A stretch of 64,000 nt of DNA from Clostridia bacterium (GTDB lineage Bacteria > Bacillota > Clostridia > Christensenellales > Aristaeellaceae), in assembly GCA_017429695.1 (NCBI GenBank), contig JAFROK010000031.1:156284-220283 (forward strand), in the 5' to 3' direction. This document shows, piece by piece, positions 25,330 to 34,206 of this stretch (within the stretch, counting starts at the first letter, position 1; the number at the start of each line of letters is the position of its first letter). Both the position numbers and the translations under genes were made by a program. The notes below the pieces were generated by a model. That model searched no databases, was not told the DNA's origin, and worked only from the letters and a program-made list of their open reading frames with translations.

Positions 25330-26937
25330 ATGGATTCTGTCTATGTCATCGGACACAAAAATCCGGATACAGATTCTGTCGTTTCCGCCATTGCGTACGC
25401 AGCGCTCAACAATGCGCTGGGTGAAAACCATTATGTGGCGGCGCGGATCGGTCATCTGAACAACGAAACCGCTTTCCTGCTGGAGCGGTTTGGTTTCAAG
25501 CCGCCGCTCTATCTTCGTTCCGTCCGCACCCAGGTGTGCGATATCGATTTTGATACGCCGCCGACGTTGGGAGAAGGCGTTCCCGTATCCCATGCCTGGA
25601 ATATGCTGCATACCCAGGACAACCGGGTTTCAGGCCTTCCGATCACCAATGAGGACGGAACGATTCTCGGCATGATCACCATGGGAAAAATTGCTGAAAG
25701 GGATATGGAATCCCTCAGCATGCCCGTTGTAGAGCAGATTCCGGTCTATAATCTCCTCAGCGCGCTGGAAGGCCTGATTATCAATAACGATCAGGACTTC
25801 TTTGATACGATATCCGGCGAAGTCACCATTCCCCTCTCCGAATCCTCCCCGATCGGATCCGGCAGCATTGTCCTGTGCGGCAACCAGAAGGAGATTGCCG
25901 ACCGGGCCATCGAATCCGGCGCGGCCTGCCTGATCCTGTGCCAGACCGCCCTGAGCGAGCAGTACCGGAATGTTTCATCCCGCACCTGCATCATGACCAC
26001 CCCGTTCGAACCGTACCGGGCAGCCAGAATGATCTTCCAGGCCGTGCCCGTCGGGCGGATCATGAAAAAAGACCTGGTCATGTTCCATCTGAACGATTAC
26101 CTGGACGATGTGCGTGATACCGTGGTCAAGAGCCGCTACCGTTCCTATCCCGTGCTCGATGAAGAAGAAAAGGTCATCGGCACCCTTTCCCGGTATCACC
26201 TGATCAGTCCCCGGAAAAAGAAAATCGTCCTGGTGGACCACAACGAAATCGGCCAGTCCGTGTCCGGCCTGGAGCAGGCTGAGATTATCGGAATCATTGA
26301 CCATCACCGCCTGGCAGATATCCAGACCGGAAACCCGGTATTCGTCCGGAACGAGCCCATCGGCTCAACCACCTCCATCGTTGCTTCCATGTATCAGGAA
26401 CGGGGCCTGATGCCGTCGCCGAACCTGGCCGGACTGATGGCGGCCGCGATTATCTCGGATACGGTCATGTTCAAGAGCCCCACCTGCACCCAGCGGGACA
26501 GAGTGCTGGCCGATCGTCTTGCGCGCCAGGCCGGCGTGGACCCGGAAGAGCTCGGAAAAGCCATGTTCTCCTGCGGCGCTTCTCCGGACAAGCCCGCTGC
26601 CGACCTGATCAAAAACGACCAGAAGGAATTCCATCTTGGCAGCCATTCCCTGGCCGTCTCCCAGATTACAACCGTGGATTCCGATCGTTTTATGGCCCGC
26701 CGGGATGAGATCATTGCCGAACTGGAAAAGGTCCGTTCCGAAAAGAAATATGACCTTGCCATCGTGATGATTACGAACGTCCTCAAGGAAGGCACGGAGC
26801 TCCTCTTTGCCGGGGATCCCGAGGTGATCCACAATGCTTTCGGCGCGGACAGCGTCCATGACCACCATGTATTCCTGCCGCATGTGCTGTCCCGCAAAAA
26901 GCAGATTGTCCCCGCCCTTTCCCAGCTCTGGGGATAA
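25330..26937 (+). CDS. Manganese-dependent inorganic pyrophosphatase with CBS and DRTGG domains
   Basis: 535 residues. The DHH-type N-terminus has VIGHKNPDTDSV, the family II motif. Residues about 70-130 and 240-300 form two CBS domains, with a DRTGG-like region between them. VDHNEIGQS and IGIIDHHRLAD (near 320) complete the metal site, and the DHHA2 domain ends the protein. CBS-PPases are regulated by adenine nucleotides; the DRTGG insert is typical of clostridial forms sensing diadenosine polyphosphates. Hydrolyses pyrophosphate in the cytoplasm. Confidence 0.93.
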   Translation: MDSVYVIGHKNPDTDSVVSAIAYAALNNALGENHYVAARIGHLNNETAFLLERFGFKPPLYLRSVRTQVCDIDFDTPPTLGEGVPVSHAWNMLHTQDNRVSGLPITNEDGTILGMITMGKIAERDMESLSMPVVEQIPVYNLLSALEGLIINNDQDFFDTISGEVTIPLSESSPIGSGSIVLCGNQKEIADRAIESGAACLILCQTALSEQYRNVSSRTCIMTTPFEPYRAARMIFQAVPVGRIMKKDLVMFHLNDYLDDVRDTVVKSRYRSYPVLDEEEKVIGTLSRYHLISPRKKKIVLVDHNEIGQSVSGLEQAEIIGIIDHHRLADIQTGNPVFVRNEPIGSTTSIVASMYQERGLMPSPNLAGLMAAAIISDTVMFKSPTCTQRDRVLADRLARQAGVDPEELGKAMFSCGASPDKPAADLIKNDQKEFHLGSHSLAVSQITTVDSDRFMARRDEIIAELEKVRSEKKYDLAIVMITNVLKEGTELLFAGDPEVIHNAFGADSVHDHHVFLPHVLSRKKQIVPALSQLWG

Positions 26938-26950
26938 ATATCCGCAACAA

Positions 26951-26988
26951 AAAACAGTCTCCGTTCCGCAATGAACGGAGGCTGTTTT
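26951..26988. terminator. Bidirectional terminator between two convergent genes
   Basis: The stem AAAACAGTCTCCGTTC (26951-26966) pairs with GAACGGAGGCTGTTTT (26973-26988), one wobble, 6-nt loop. The A-run on the left and T-run on the right suit both directions. Confidence 0.85.
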
Positions 26989-26999
26989 CTGTTGCCTCT

Positions 27000-27944
27000 T
27001 TATGGTTCGATTTCTTTGATTTCCGCTACCTCGCCCATGCTGTCAAAGGTCACGAGATAATAGAAATTTTCCGGATCATCGCCGTATTTGACTTCAATGC
27101 CGTCCCGCTTCAGCGTCATTTCAAAAGGATGGGTGATTTCGGGATCATCAATTTCGGATTTCCACAGGACCCGTCCCTCCTGGGTGATGGCCACCGGGTG
27201 CGGCCCGTCTGTTCCGGCAATGTACATCGTCCCGTCATCGTCATTGACCGCGGTCAGGGCACCGTCTCCCAGGTCACAGTTGCCCTTCATGATCGTCCAT
27301 TTTTCGTTTCCGCTGAGGAGATCGAACATGGTCAGCCCGTATCCCCCGTCGTAAAGGACGACCATGGGATCATCCTCCGTTCCGCCGATAAACGCTTTCA
27401 GCAGGAACTGGTCGTTATAGGTTTCCAGCGTTTCAATATGTCCCCACAGCGGTTCGCCGTCAATAAAGCAGCCCAGCCGGAGGATTTCCCGGTTGATCGT
27501 TTTGCCCTTTTCATATTCATGGGCTGCCACCACGGAAATATTGAAATCTTTCCAGTCCAGCACCACTTCGCCGTCGCCGATCACTTCATCCATCGTCATT
27601 TTCTGCGTGATGGCGCTGGTAACAGCCGGCTCAAACTCCGGCGCCTTGTCCAGGAACTGTACCAGGATATACCCCTGCAGCCCTTCGTATTCGGCGTAAA
27701 CAAAGCTCTTTTTTTCCTTGATGGTGCGGCAGTTGTAAACAATCGCGCCCAGCGGAACCTTGGCCAGTGCTTTGCCCGTTTTGTACGGAACATTCCGCAG
27801 CGTCACATATTCCTTGCACCGGACGACTTTCATCGCACCGATATAGCGGAAATTATGCTCTTCCGGAATCCGGTCGGCCAAAACGCTCAGGCAGAAGGAA
27901 CAAGTCAGGAGCAGCGCAAATAAAACAGCCATTATCTTTTTCAC
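27000..27944 (-). CDS. Secreted protein of unknown function with SH3-like N-terminal domain
   Basis: 314 residues, starting at GTG behind GAGGAGGG. Signal peptide to about residue 23 (ALLLTCSFCLSVLA). Residues 40-100 look like a bacterial SH3 domain (VTLRNVPYKTGKALAKVPLG then GLQGYILVQFL). The remainder is beta-rich, with blade-like stretches such as DPMVVLYDGGYGLTMFDL and GTMYIAGTDGPHPVAITQEG that recall PQQ/WD-type propellers. No catalytic motif seen. An exported wall-binding or sensing role is possible. Confidence 0.7.
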   Translation of the reverse strand: MKKIMAVLFALLLTCSFCLSVLADRIPEEHNFRYIGAMKVVRCKEYVTLRNVPYKTGKALAKVPLGAIVYNCRTIKEKKSFVYAEYEGLQGYILVQFLDKAPEFEPAVTSAITQKMTMDEVIGDGEVVLDWKDFNISVVAAHEYEKGKTINREILRLGCFIDGEPLWGHIETLETYNDQFLLKAFIGGTEDDPMVVLYDGGYGLTMFDLLSGNEKWTIMKGNCDLGDGALTAVNDDDGTMYIAGTDGPHPVAITQEGRVLWKSEIDDPEITHPFEMTLKRDGIEVKYGDDPENFYYLVTFDSMGEVAEIKEIEP

Positions 27945-27978
27945 GCTGCTTCCCTCCTCATATTTTTCATGTCATATT

Positions 27979-28007
27979 ATTTTATCGCAAATTGCCCGTT
28001 TTCACAA
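27979..28007 (-). promoter_or_regulatory. Promoter of the secreted SH3-like protein gene
   Basis: Minus-strand TTGTGA (28007-28002) and TAAAAT (27984-27979), 17-nt spacing, 34 nt before the GTG start. Confidence 0.5.
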
Positions 28008-28022
28008 GGGATATATACAGAA

Positions 28023-28048
28023 AAAGAGCGCATTTTCATGCGCTCTTT
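28023..28048 (-). terminator. Intrinsic terminator of rpmE
   Basis: Minus-strand AAAGAGCGCAT, loop GAAA, ATGCGCTCTTT and a short T-run directly after the rpmE stop. Confidence 0.85.
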
Positions 28049-28052
28049 CACT

Positions 28053-28253
28053 TCATTCAATATTGAACCGCTTCTTGAAGCGATCAACACGTCCGCCAGT
28101 GTCTACCAGCTTCTGTTTGCCGGTATAGAAAGGATGGCACTTGGAGCAGATATCCACTTTCATCTCTTTCTTCGTGGAGCCGGTTTCAAATGTTTCACCG
28201 CATACGCAGCGAACGATACATTTGCCGTACTGGGGATGAATGTTTTCCTTCAT
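28053..28253 (-). CDS. rpmE: 50S ribosomal protein L31 (zinc type)
   Basis: 66 residues. The four-cysteine zinc form is visible as C16 and C18 in VRCVCGETF and C36/C39 in [15 protein letters not shown]. The start at 28253 is set by AAGAGGTG and by the family N-terminus [10 protein letters not shown]. Monocistronic, with its own promoter and terminator. Confidence 0.97.
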   Translation of the reverse strand: MKENIHPQYGKCIVRCVCGETFETGSTKKEMKVDICSKCHPFYTGKQKLVDTGGRVDRFKKRFNIE

Positions 28254-28302
28254 TGCTGTTTCACCTCTTTCGCGTATGCAATGGCGGTAAACCGCAAAAG
28301 GT

Positions 28303-28331
28303 ATAATATCATAATCGCGCGCCTTTTGCAA
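28303..28331 (-). promoter_or_regulatory. Promoter of rpmE
   Basis: Minus-strand TTGCAA (28331-28326) and TATTAT (28308-28303), 17-nt spacing. Confidence 0.6.
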
Positions 28332-28461
28332 TCATTTTTTTAAGACTTTCCGGATTCCCTGCCGGTTTTGTGAAAATTATGTGAATCAAAGGGTTTCAGC
28401 AGGTTTTCGTCGAAATTTAATACGTTTTAATGAAGATGATTTTCAGGAGGTTGTACCTGAT

Positions 28462-29532
28462 ATGGCTCAGAAACCCGCAGAACAAAAAACCTTTGATGTC
28501 GGCGGCCAGGCTGTCATGGAAGGCGTCATGATGCGCTCTCCGAATGCCACCGCCGTCACTGTCCGCCGGCCGGACGGCACCATGGTCACCAAACTCACGC
28601 CTTTTGTTCCGCTGAAGGAAAAACATCCCTGGATGGGAAAGCCCTTCATCCGCGGCATCATCAATATGGGCACCATGATGTATTACGGCATGAACACCCT
28701 GGAAGACTCCACTAAAATGCTCGGTATTCTCGATGAAGAACCCAGCAAGTTCGAAAAATGGCTCGCCAAAAAGCTGGGCAAGGGCGTGGATAAAATTGTC
28801 ATGGGCCTGGCTATTGTCCTGGCAATTGTCCTTTCCCTCGGCCTGTTTATGGCGATTCCCGCCGCCGTTGAAAACTGGATGAAAGCGGCCGGCGCCTCTC
28901 CCATCGCCTATACGCTGGTCGGCGGCCTGGTCAAAATCCTGATCCTGGTCGGCTATATGTGCTTCTGCGGACTGGTGCCGGATGTCCGCCGCACTTTCCA
29001 GTACCATGGCGCCGAGCACAAATCCGTTCACTGCCATGAATCCGGAAAACCGCTGACGCCCGAAAACGCGCAGACCTTTTCCCGGCTGCATCCGCGCTGT
29101 GGCACCGCGTTCCTGCTGATCGTTTTCCTTGTCAGTATTTTCCTCTTCCTGGTCCTGAATGTGATTCTTCCGATCAACAATTTCATTCTCCGCTTCCTTT
29201 TCCATCTGGCGATGCTCCCCATTGTCGCCGGCATCAGCTATGAAGTGCTGATGGGCCTGGCCCATTCCAAAAGCAAGGCAGCCTGCCGGCTCCGCTGGCC
29301 CGGTATGCAGATGCAGCGCCTGACCACCCGGGAGCCGGATGAAAAAATGCTGGAATGTGCCATCATTTCCGTGAATGTGGTGCTCAACGGCTTCCCGGAA
29401 GGCTGTGAAAAGACGCCCGAAGGCTGGGGCGTTTTCCGGAACTACTATGAATCGGAACCCGGATATGTTCCCCCGGAAAAGCCCGCTGATGACGTCCCGG
29501 CCGATGAACCCGCCGGGGATGAAGAAAAATGA
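28462..29532 (+). CDS. DUF1385 membrane protein (YqhQ-like)
   Basis: 356 residues from ATG 28462 (AGGAGG at 28445-28450); an in-frame GTG exists upstream at 28381 but has no good ribosome site. The family opening VGGQAVMEGVMMRSP is followed by three or four membrane helices, and YHGAEHKSVHCHE near residue 188 is the diagnostic histidine-rich motif. It precedes prmC-prfA in many Firmicutes. Function unknown; one conserved suggestion is a metal-dependent membrane enzyme. Confidence 0.88.
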   Translation: MAQKPAEQKTFDVGGQAVMEGVMMRSPNATAVTVRRPDGTMVTKLTPFVPLKEKHPWMGKPFIRGIINMGTMMYYGMNTLEDSTKMLGILDEEPSKFEKWLAKKLGKGVDKIVMGLAIVLAIVLSLGLFMAIPAAVENWMKAAGASPIAYTLVGGLVKILILVGYMCFCGLVPDVRRTFQYHGAEHKSVHCHESGKPLTPENAQTFSRLHPRCGTAFLLIVFLVSIFLFLVLNVILPINNFILRFLFHLAMLPIVAGISYEVLMGLAHSKSKAACRLRWPGMQMQRLTTREPDEKMLECAIISVNVVLNGFPEGCEKTPEGWGVFRNYYESEPGYVPPEKPADDVPADEPAGDEEK

Positions 29533-30365
29533 CGCCCCGCGACCTGATCCGCAGCGCGGCAGAACAATTCCGTACGGCCGGTGTGCCTGATCCGGAATAC
29601 GACAGTTCGCTGCTCCTTGCCCATCTTTGCGACCGTCCGCCGCTCATGCTCCGCCTGGATACGGATACGCAGCTCAATGAAGAAACCATTTCCCGTTTCA
29701 AATCGCTGTGCGACCGCAGGCTGAAAAGGGAGCCGCTGCAATACATCCTCGGCGAAGCCTCATTCTACGGCTTCCGGTTTGATGTGGATTCCCGGGTGCT
29801 GATTCCGAGGCCTGAAACAGAACTCCTCTGCGAATGGGCGCTGGAGCTCATCCCTGCAGGCCGGAAAACGGATATTCTGGACCTCTGCTGCGGAAGCGGC
29901 TGTATCGGCATTTCCCTGAAGCTATCGCGTCCCGCAGCATCGGTCTGCCTTTCCGATATTTCAAAGGACGCCCTGGATGTGGCCGCGCTCAACGCGGCCC
30001 GCCTGAATGCTGATGTTTTCCTCTGCCGCAGCGATCTTTTCAATGATCTGCCCGCTGACCGGTTTGATGTCATTGTATCCAATCCCCCGTATATTCCCTC
30101 GCCGGATTGTGCGTCCCTCCAAGCAGAAGTGATGCAGGAGCCGCTTTCCGCGCTGGACGGCGGAGATGACGGGCTTTGTTTTTACCGCCGTATCTGTCAA
30201 GAGGCGCCGCGTCACCTGAAACCCGGCGGTTTCCTGCTGATGGAACTCGGCGACAATCAGGCAGACCGGGTCCGGTCGCTGATGGAAGCATCCGGCTTTG
30301 TTTCCGTCACGGTCCGGAAGGATTACCAGTCGCTTGAGCGCATGATCTGCGGTAAGATTCCGTGA
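29529..30365 (+). CDS. prmC: Peptide chain release factor N5-glutamine methyltransferase
   Basis: 278 residues. The N-terminal helical domain recognises RF1/RF2. Motif I is LDLCCGSGCIGISL, and VSNPPYIPSPD near residue 183 is the NPPY active site that methylates the GGQ glutamine. Its start overlaps the preceding stop (ATGA), and its target gene prfA follows. Confidence 0.95.
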   Translation: MTPRDLIRSAAEQFRTAGVPDPEYDSSLLLAHLCDRPPLMLRLDTDTQLNEETISRFKSLCDRRLKREPLQYILGEASFYGFRFDVDSRVLIPRPETELLCEWALELIPAGRKTDILDLCCGSGCIGISLKLSRPAASVCLSDISKDALDVAALNAARLNADVFLCRSDLFNDLPADRFDVIVSNPPYIPSPDCASLQAEVMQEPLSALDGGDDGLCFYRRICQEAPRHLKPGGFLLMELGDNQADRVRSLMEASGFVSVTVRKDYQSLERMICGKIP

Positions 30366-30376
30366 ACGGAGGCTTT

Positions 30377-31435
30377 ATGTTCGATAAGCTCGCATCCATA
30401 TATGATGAATACCAGGAGCTTTCCGAATCGATTTCCCATGAGGAAATCATCCGGGATTATCCCCGTTATCAGTCGATCCTGAAGAAAATGACCGAGCTGA
30501 AGCCCGTTGTGGATCAGTATGAGCAATATTTGTCCCTGGAGCAGAAAATCCATGATACAGAAGAATTGCTTCATGATCCGGACCTGGCGGATGAAGCGGA
30601 AGCCGAGCTGACGCTTTTTCACGCCCGGCAAGAGGAACTTCTTTCCGCTCTGAAAATGCTCCTTGTGCCTTCGGATCCGATGGACAGCCGGAATGTGATC
30701 CTGGAAATCCGTGCCGGTGTTGGCGGTGAGGAAGCCGCCCTCTTTGCCGGCGACCTGCTCCGGATGTACCAGAAATACGCGGATAAATCCGGCCTTCGTC
30801 TGGAACTGCTTTCCCTCAGCAAAACAGACCTGGGCGGCGTCAACGAAGCGCTGATGATGATTTCCGGCCATGAAGCCTATGCCCGCCTGAAATTCGAAAG
30901 CGGCATCCACTGCGTCAAAAGGGTCCCTGTGACCGAAAGCAGCGGCAGGATCCATACTTCCACCGCAACCGTCGCCGTTCTGCCCGAAGCGGAAGACATG
31001 GAGCTGACAATCAATCCGGCGGATCTCAGAATCGATGTTTTCCACGCCTCCGGCCATGGCGGTCAGGGCGTCAACACCACGGACAGCGCGGTCCGTATCA
31101 CCCACCTGCCGACCGGAACGGTCGTCACCTGCCAGGATGAAAGAAGCCAGCTGGAAAACAAAGCCAAAGCGATTAAAGTCCTGCGTTCCCGCCTGCTCGA
31201 AGAAGCCCGGGCCGCCCGGGAAGCCGAAACAGCGTCCAGCCGCAGTTCCCAGATCAAGCAGAGTGAACGCAGCGAACGGATCCGCACCTATTATTTCAAT
31301 CATGATTATGTGGTGGACCATCGGGTCAATATGACGCTGAATCGGACCGTCAATTTCCTGAACGGCGAACTGGCCCCGCTGATCGACGCCCTTCGCCTGG
31401 CTGAAAAAACCAGCCTGCTCAATCAGTCTTCATAA
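30377..31435 (+). CDS. prfA: Peptide chain release factor 1
   Basis: 352 residues. The RF1 codon-recognition tripeptide is readable as PVT in RVPVTESSGRIHTS, and the catalytic G228-G229-Q230 in ASGHGGQGVNTTDSAVR. The start at ATG 30377 follows GGAGG (30368-30372); the in-frame GTG at 30362 overlaps prmC and lacks a ribosome site. Terminates translation at UAA/UAG and is methylated by the PrmC encoded just upstream. Confidence 0.95.
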   Translation: MFDKLASIYDEYQELSESISHEEIIRDYPRYQSILKKMTELKPVVDQYEQYLSLEQKIHDTEELLHDPDLADEAEAELTLFHARQEELLSALKMLLVPSDPMDSRNVILEIRAGVGGEEAALFAGDLLRMYQKYADKSGLRLELLSLSKTDLGGVNEALMMISGHEAYARLKFESGIHCVKRVPVTESSGRIHTSTATVAVLPEAEDMELTINPADLRIDVFHASGHGGQGVNTTDSAVRITHLPTGTVVTCQDERSQLENKAKAIKVLRSRLLEEARAAREAETASSRSSQIKQSERSERIRTYYFNHDYVVDHRVNMTLNRTVNFLNGELAPLIDALRLAEKTSLLNQSS

Positions 31436-31461
31436 TTCATCTTCATTAATTCATCTTCATT
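31434..31461. repeat. Perfect 14-bp tandem duplication
   Basis: AATTCATCTTCATT occurs twice in a row between prfA and the sua5-like gene, beginning in the prfA stop codon. Confidence 0.85.
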
Positions 31462-31476
31462 AGGAAGTGATTTTCC

Positions 31477-32514
31477 TTGACCACCCGGCTCATGACTGCG
31501 GATCCCGAATCCCTGGCCCTGGCTGCCGATCTCCTGAAAAGCGGAAACCTGGTCGGTTTCCCCACTGAAACCGTCTACGGCCTCGGGGCGAATGCGCTGG
31601 ACGCGGAAGCTGTCCTGTCCATTTTCGCCGCCAAAGGCCGCCCGGCCGACAACCCGCTGATTGTCCATATTTATGACCAGGCCCAGCTGTCTCCCCTATG
31701 TGATATTCCGGACCGGGCGCCGGTACTGATGAACGCCTTCTGGCCGGGACCGCTGACGCTGCTTTTCCCGCGGAAGCCCGCCATTCCCGATCAGGTGACG
31801 GCCGGCCTGCCAACGGTGGCCATCCGGATGCCTTCCCATCCCGTTGCCGCCGCCATGCTGAAAGCCTGTGACCTGCCCGTTGCCGCGCCTTCCGCCAACC
31901 GTTCCGGAAGGCCGAGCCCTACCACTGCGCAGCACGTGCTTCAGGATATGAACGGAAGGATTCCGCTCATCCTGGACGGCGGTCCCTGTGAAGTGGGCCT
32001 GGAGTCCACCGTTGTCGATCTCTGCCACGGCAGGCCCGTCATTCTCAGACCCGGCGGCATTACAAAAGAAATGCTGGAAAAAGCGCTCGGCGAAGAAGTC
32101 TCCGTCGCCGGCAGCGTTCTCCGGCCCCTTGAACCCGGAGAAAAAGCGCTCTCTCCCGGCATGCGCTATAAGCATTATGCGCCGGCCGGAACGGTAACCC
32201 TGGTGGAGGGCGAAGAAGAAAAGGTCGTGGCCCTCCTGAAGGAGCTCTGCCTGAAAGACATTGCCGAGGGCCGTAAATCCTGCGTCCTCTGCTTTTCGGA
32301 GCACGTGCCTTTCCTGTCGGATTGCTGCCCCCATGATATGGGTTTTTCAAAGGATTATTCGGAAATCGCCCACCGCCTCTTCGATATCCTGCGCAGGCTC
32401 GACCAGGAAGGCATGGAAACGATCTATTCCGAAGTCATCCCGCCGGAAGGCGTCGGCCTGGCGGTCATGAACCGACTGGGCCGGGCGTCCGCCTTCCGCA
32501 CCATCCGGGTATAA
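31477..32514 (+). CDS. Threonylcarbamoyl-AMP synthase (Sua5/YwlC)
   Basis: 345 residues: a YrdC/TsaC domain plus the C-terminal Sua5 extension. GFPTETVYGLGANA is the YrdC signature, followed by KGRPADNPLIVHI and VAAPSANRSGRPSPTTAQHV. Provides the activated threonylcarbamoyl group for t6A37, which MtaB then thiomethylates. The start is TTG 31477, spaced 6-8 nt from AGGAAGTGA; the next ATG at 31492 would cut a conserved strand. Confidence 0.94.
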   Translation: MTTRLMTADPESLALAADLLKSGNLVGFPTETVYGLGANALDAEAVLSIFAAKGRPADNPLIVHIYDQAQLSPLCDIPDRAPVLMNAFWPGPLTLLFPRKPAIPDQVTAGLPTVAIRMPSHPVAAAMLKACDLPVAAPSANRSGRPSPTTAQHVLQDMNGRIPLILDGGPCEVGLESTVVDLCHGRPVILRPGGITKEMLEKALGEEVSVAGSVLRPLEPGEKALSPGMRYKHYAPAGTVTLVEGEEEKVVALLKELCLKDIAEGRKSCVLCFSEHVPFLSDCCPHDMGFSKDYSEIAHRLFDILRRLDQEGMETIYSEVIPPEGVGLAVMNRLGRASAFRTIRV

Positions 32515-32522
32515 CAGGCATC

Positions 32523-32565
32523 AAAAAACCGGCACCGCCTCAAGCAGATCGGCGGCGCCGGTTTT
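32523..32565. terminator. Bidirectional terminator between sua5-like gene and pgi
   Basis: AAAACCGGCACCGCC pairs with GGCGGCGCCGGTTTT with one A/C mismatch and a 10-nt loop; A- and T-runs flank both sides. Confidence 0.85.
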
Positions 32566-32579
32566 CGTTATTGGGGATT

Positions 32580-34160
32580 TCAGATGCCGAGCAGGTCGCT
32601 GAACGCTTTCAGCGCGCCGTCCGTGTCATGGGCCAGCACCCGCTTCGCAAGCACCTTGCCCAGCTGTACGCCTTCCTGGTCAAAGCTGTTCAGGTTCCAG
32701 ATGAATCCCTGGAACATCACCTTGTTTTCAAAATGGGCCAGCAGGGCGCCCAGCGCTTCCGGTGTCAGCTGCTCGCCGATGATGATGCTGGAGGGGCGGT
32801 TTCCCGCAAAATACTTGTTGCGGTTGTCATCCTGCTTGCCGCATGCAAACGCCATAATCTGGGCTGCCACATTGGCGCCCAGCTTCTGCTGGCTGGTGGA
32901 ATTCTGGATATCCACATCCATATCAGCCTGGTTTTTCCGGAAGCCGATAAACTGCAGCGGAATGATATCGGTTCCCTGGTGCAGCAGCTGATAGAAGGAA
33001 TGCTGTCCGTTGGTGCCGGGTTCGCCGAAAATCACAGGTCCCGTCACATAGTTCACGGGCTCGCCGAAGCGGTTGACGGATTTGCCGTTCGATTCCATAT
33101 CCAGCTGCTGCAGGTGTGCCGGGAAGCGGCTCAGCGCCTGGGAATACGGCAGTACGGCGGTGCAGGGATAGCCCAGGATATTCCGTTCATACACGCCGAT
33201 CAGCGCGTCCAGCATGGCCGGGTTTTTCATCGGATCCGCATATGTGCTCAGCCGGTCTTCTTCCGCGGCGCCGTCCAGGAACCGGGCAAAAATTTCCGGT
33301 CCGAAAGCCAGCGAAAGAATCGCGCCGCCGACGGCTGAAGTGGATGAATACCGCCCGCCGATATAATCGTCCATAAAGAACGCGGCCAGGTATTCGCTGC
33401 TCTTGGCCAGCGGGGATGTTTCGCTCGTCACGGCGATCATATGCCGGCTCGGATCCAGTCCGGCATCCTTCAGCGCTTCCTTGACGAATGTTTCATTGGT
33501 CAGTGTTTCCAGAGTGGTTCCCGATTTTGAAACAAGAATAAAGATGCTGTGCGCCGGATCAATGGTCTGCAGCACCGAAGCCGCATCGTCCGGGTCCACG
33601 TTGCTGATAAACCGGGCGTCCATTTTGAAGAAGCCATTCTTCCGCGCCCAGTTTTCCAGCGCCAGGTACATGGCCCGCGGTCCCAGGTCACTTCCGCCAA
33701 TGCCGATCTGCACCGCCGTGGTAAAGCGCTCCCCGTTTTCGTTGACGATTTCCCCGTTGTGCACTTTCCGGGCAAAATCGGCAATCTTCTTCTGCTGGTC
33801 GGTATAGAATGTCCGCTTGTTCACGCCGTCGGAAATCACGTCGTTTCCCAGCTGGCCGCGGGTCAGCTGATGGAGAACGCGCCGCTTTTCACCGGTATTG
33901 ATCACTTCACCGTTACACAGCGCGGCAAATTTTTCCGCCAGTCCGGCTTCAGCTGCCACTTCGCACAGCGATTTCAGGATCCCGTCATCCACCTGCTTGG
34001 CCGCATAGTAGTATGTCATTCCACCGCCCATGGAAACCGCATATTTCCCGACCCGCGCCGCGCCTTCTTCGCCGCTCATGGCCTCTGTCAGGTCAACGCG
34101 GTGTCCGTCCTTTTCCAGTTTCTGCCACGCGGCAAGTGTATCCAGGTTTTTCCATTCCAT
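32580..34160 (-). CDS. pgi: Glucose-6-phosphate isomerase
   Basis: 526 residues of the long (E. coli-like) class. Signature 1 reads IGIGGSDLGPRAM, LVSKSGTTLETLTNE is the phosphate site, and GGRYSSTSAVGG near residue 266 is signature-like. QLDMESNGKSV and the catalytic lysine segment near FDQEGVQLGKVL are present. It interconverts glucose-6-P and fructose-6-P and would receive glucose from glycogen breakdown. 46 nt downstream of pap on the same strand; GGAGG precedes the start. Confidence 0.95.
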   Translation of the reverse strand: MEWKNLDTLAAWQKLEKDGHRVDLTEAMSGEEGAARVGKYAVSMGGGMTYYYAAKQVDDGILKSLCEVAAEAGLAEKFAALCNGEVINTGEKRRVLHQLTRGQLGNDVISDGVNKRTFYTDQQKKIADFARKVHNGEIVNENGERFTTAVQIGIGGSDLGPRAMYLALENWARKNGFFKMDARFISNVDPDDAASVLQTIDPAHSIFILVSKSGTTLETLTNETFVKEALKDAGLDPSRHMIAVTSETSPLAKSSEYLAAFFMDDYIGGRYSSTSAVGGAILSLAFGPEIFARFLDGAAEEDRLSTYADPMKNPAMLDALIGVYERNILGYPCTAVLPYSQALSRFPAHLQQLDMESNGKSVNRFGEPVNYVTGPVIFGEPGTNGQHSFYQLLHQGTDIIPLQFIGFRKNQADMDVDIQNSTSQQKLGANVAAQIMAFACGKQDDNRNKYFAGNRPSSIIIGEQLTPEALGALLAHFENKVMFQGFIWNLNSFDQEGVQLGKVLAKRVLAHDTDGALKAFSDLLGI

Positions 34161-34206
34161 TTTGTTTTCCTCCGTTATTTATCTGACTGTTGAAAACAGC
34201 AGTTTT

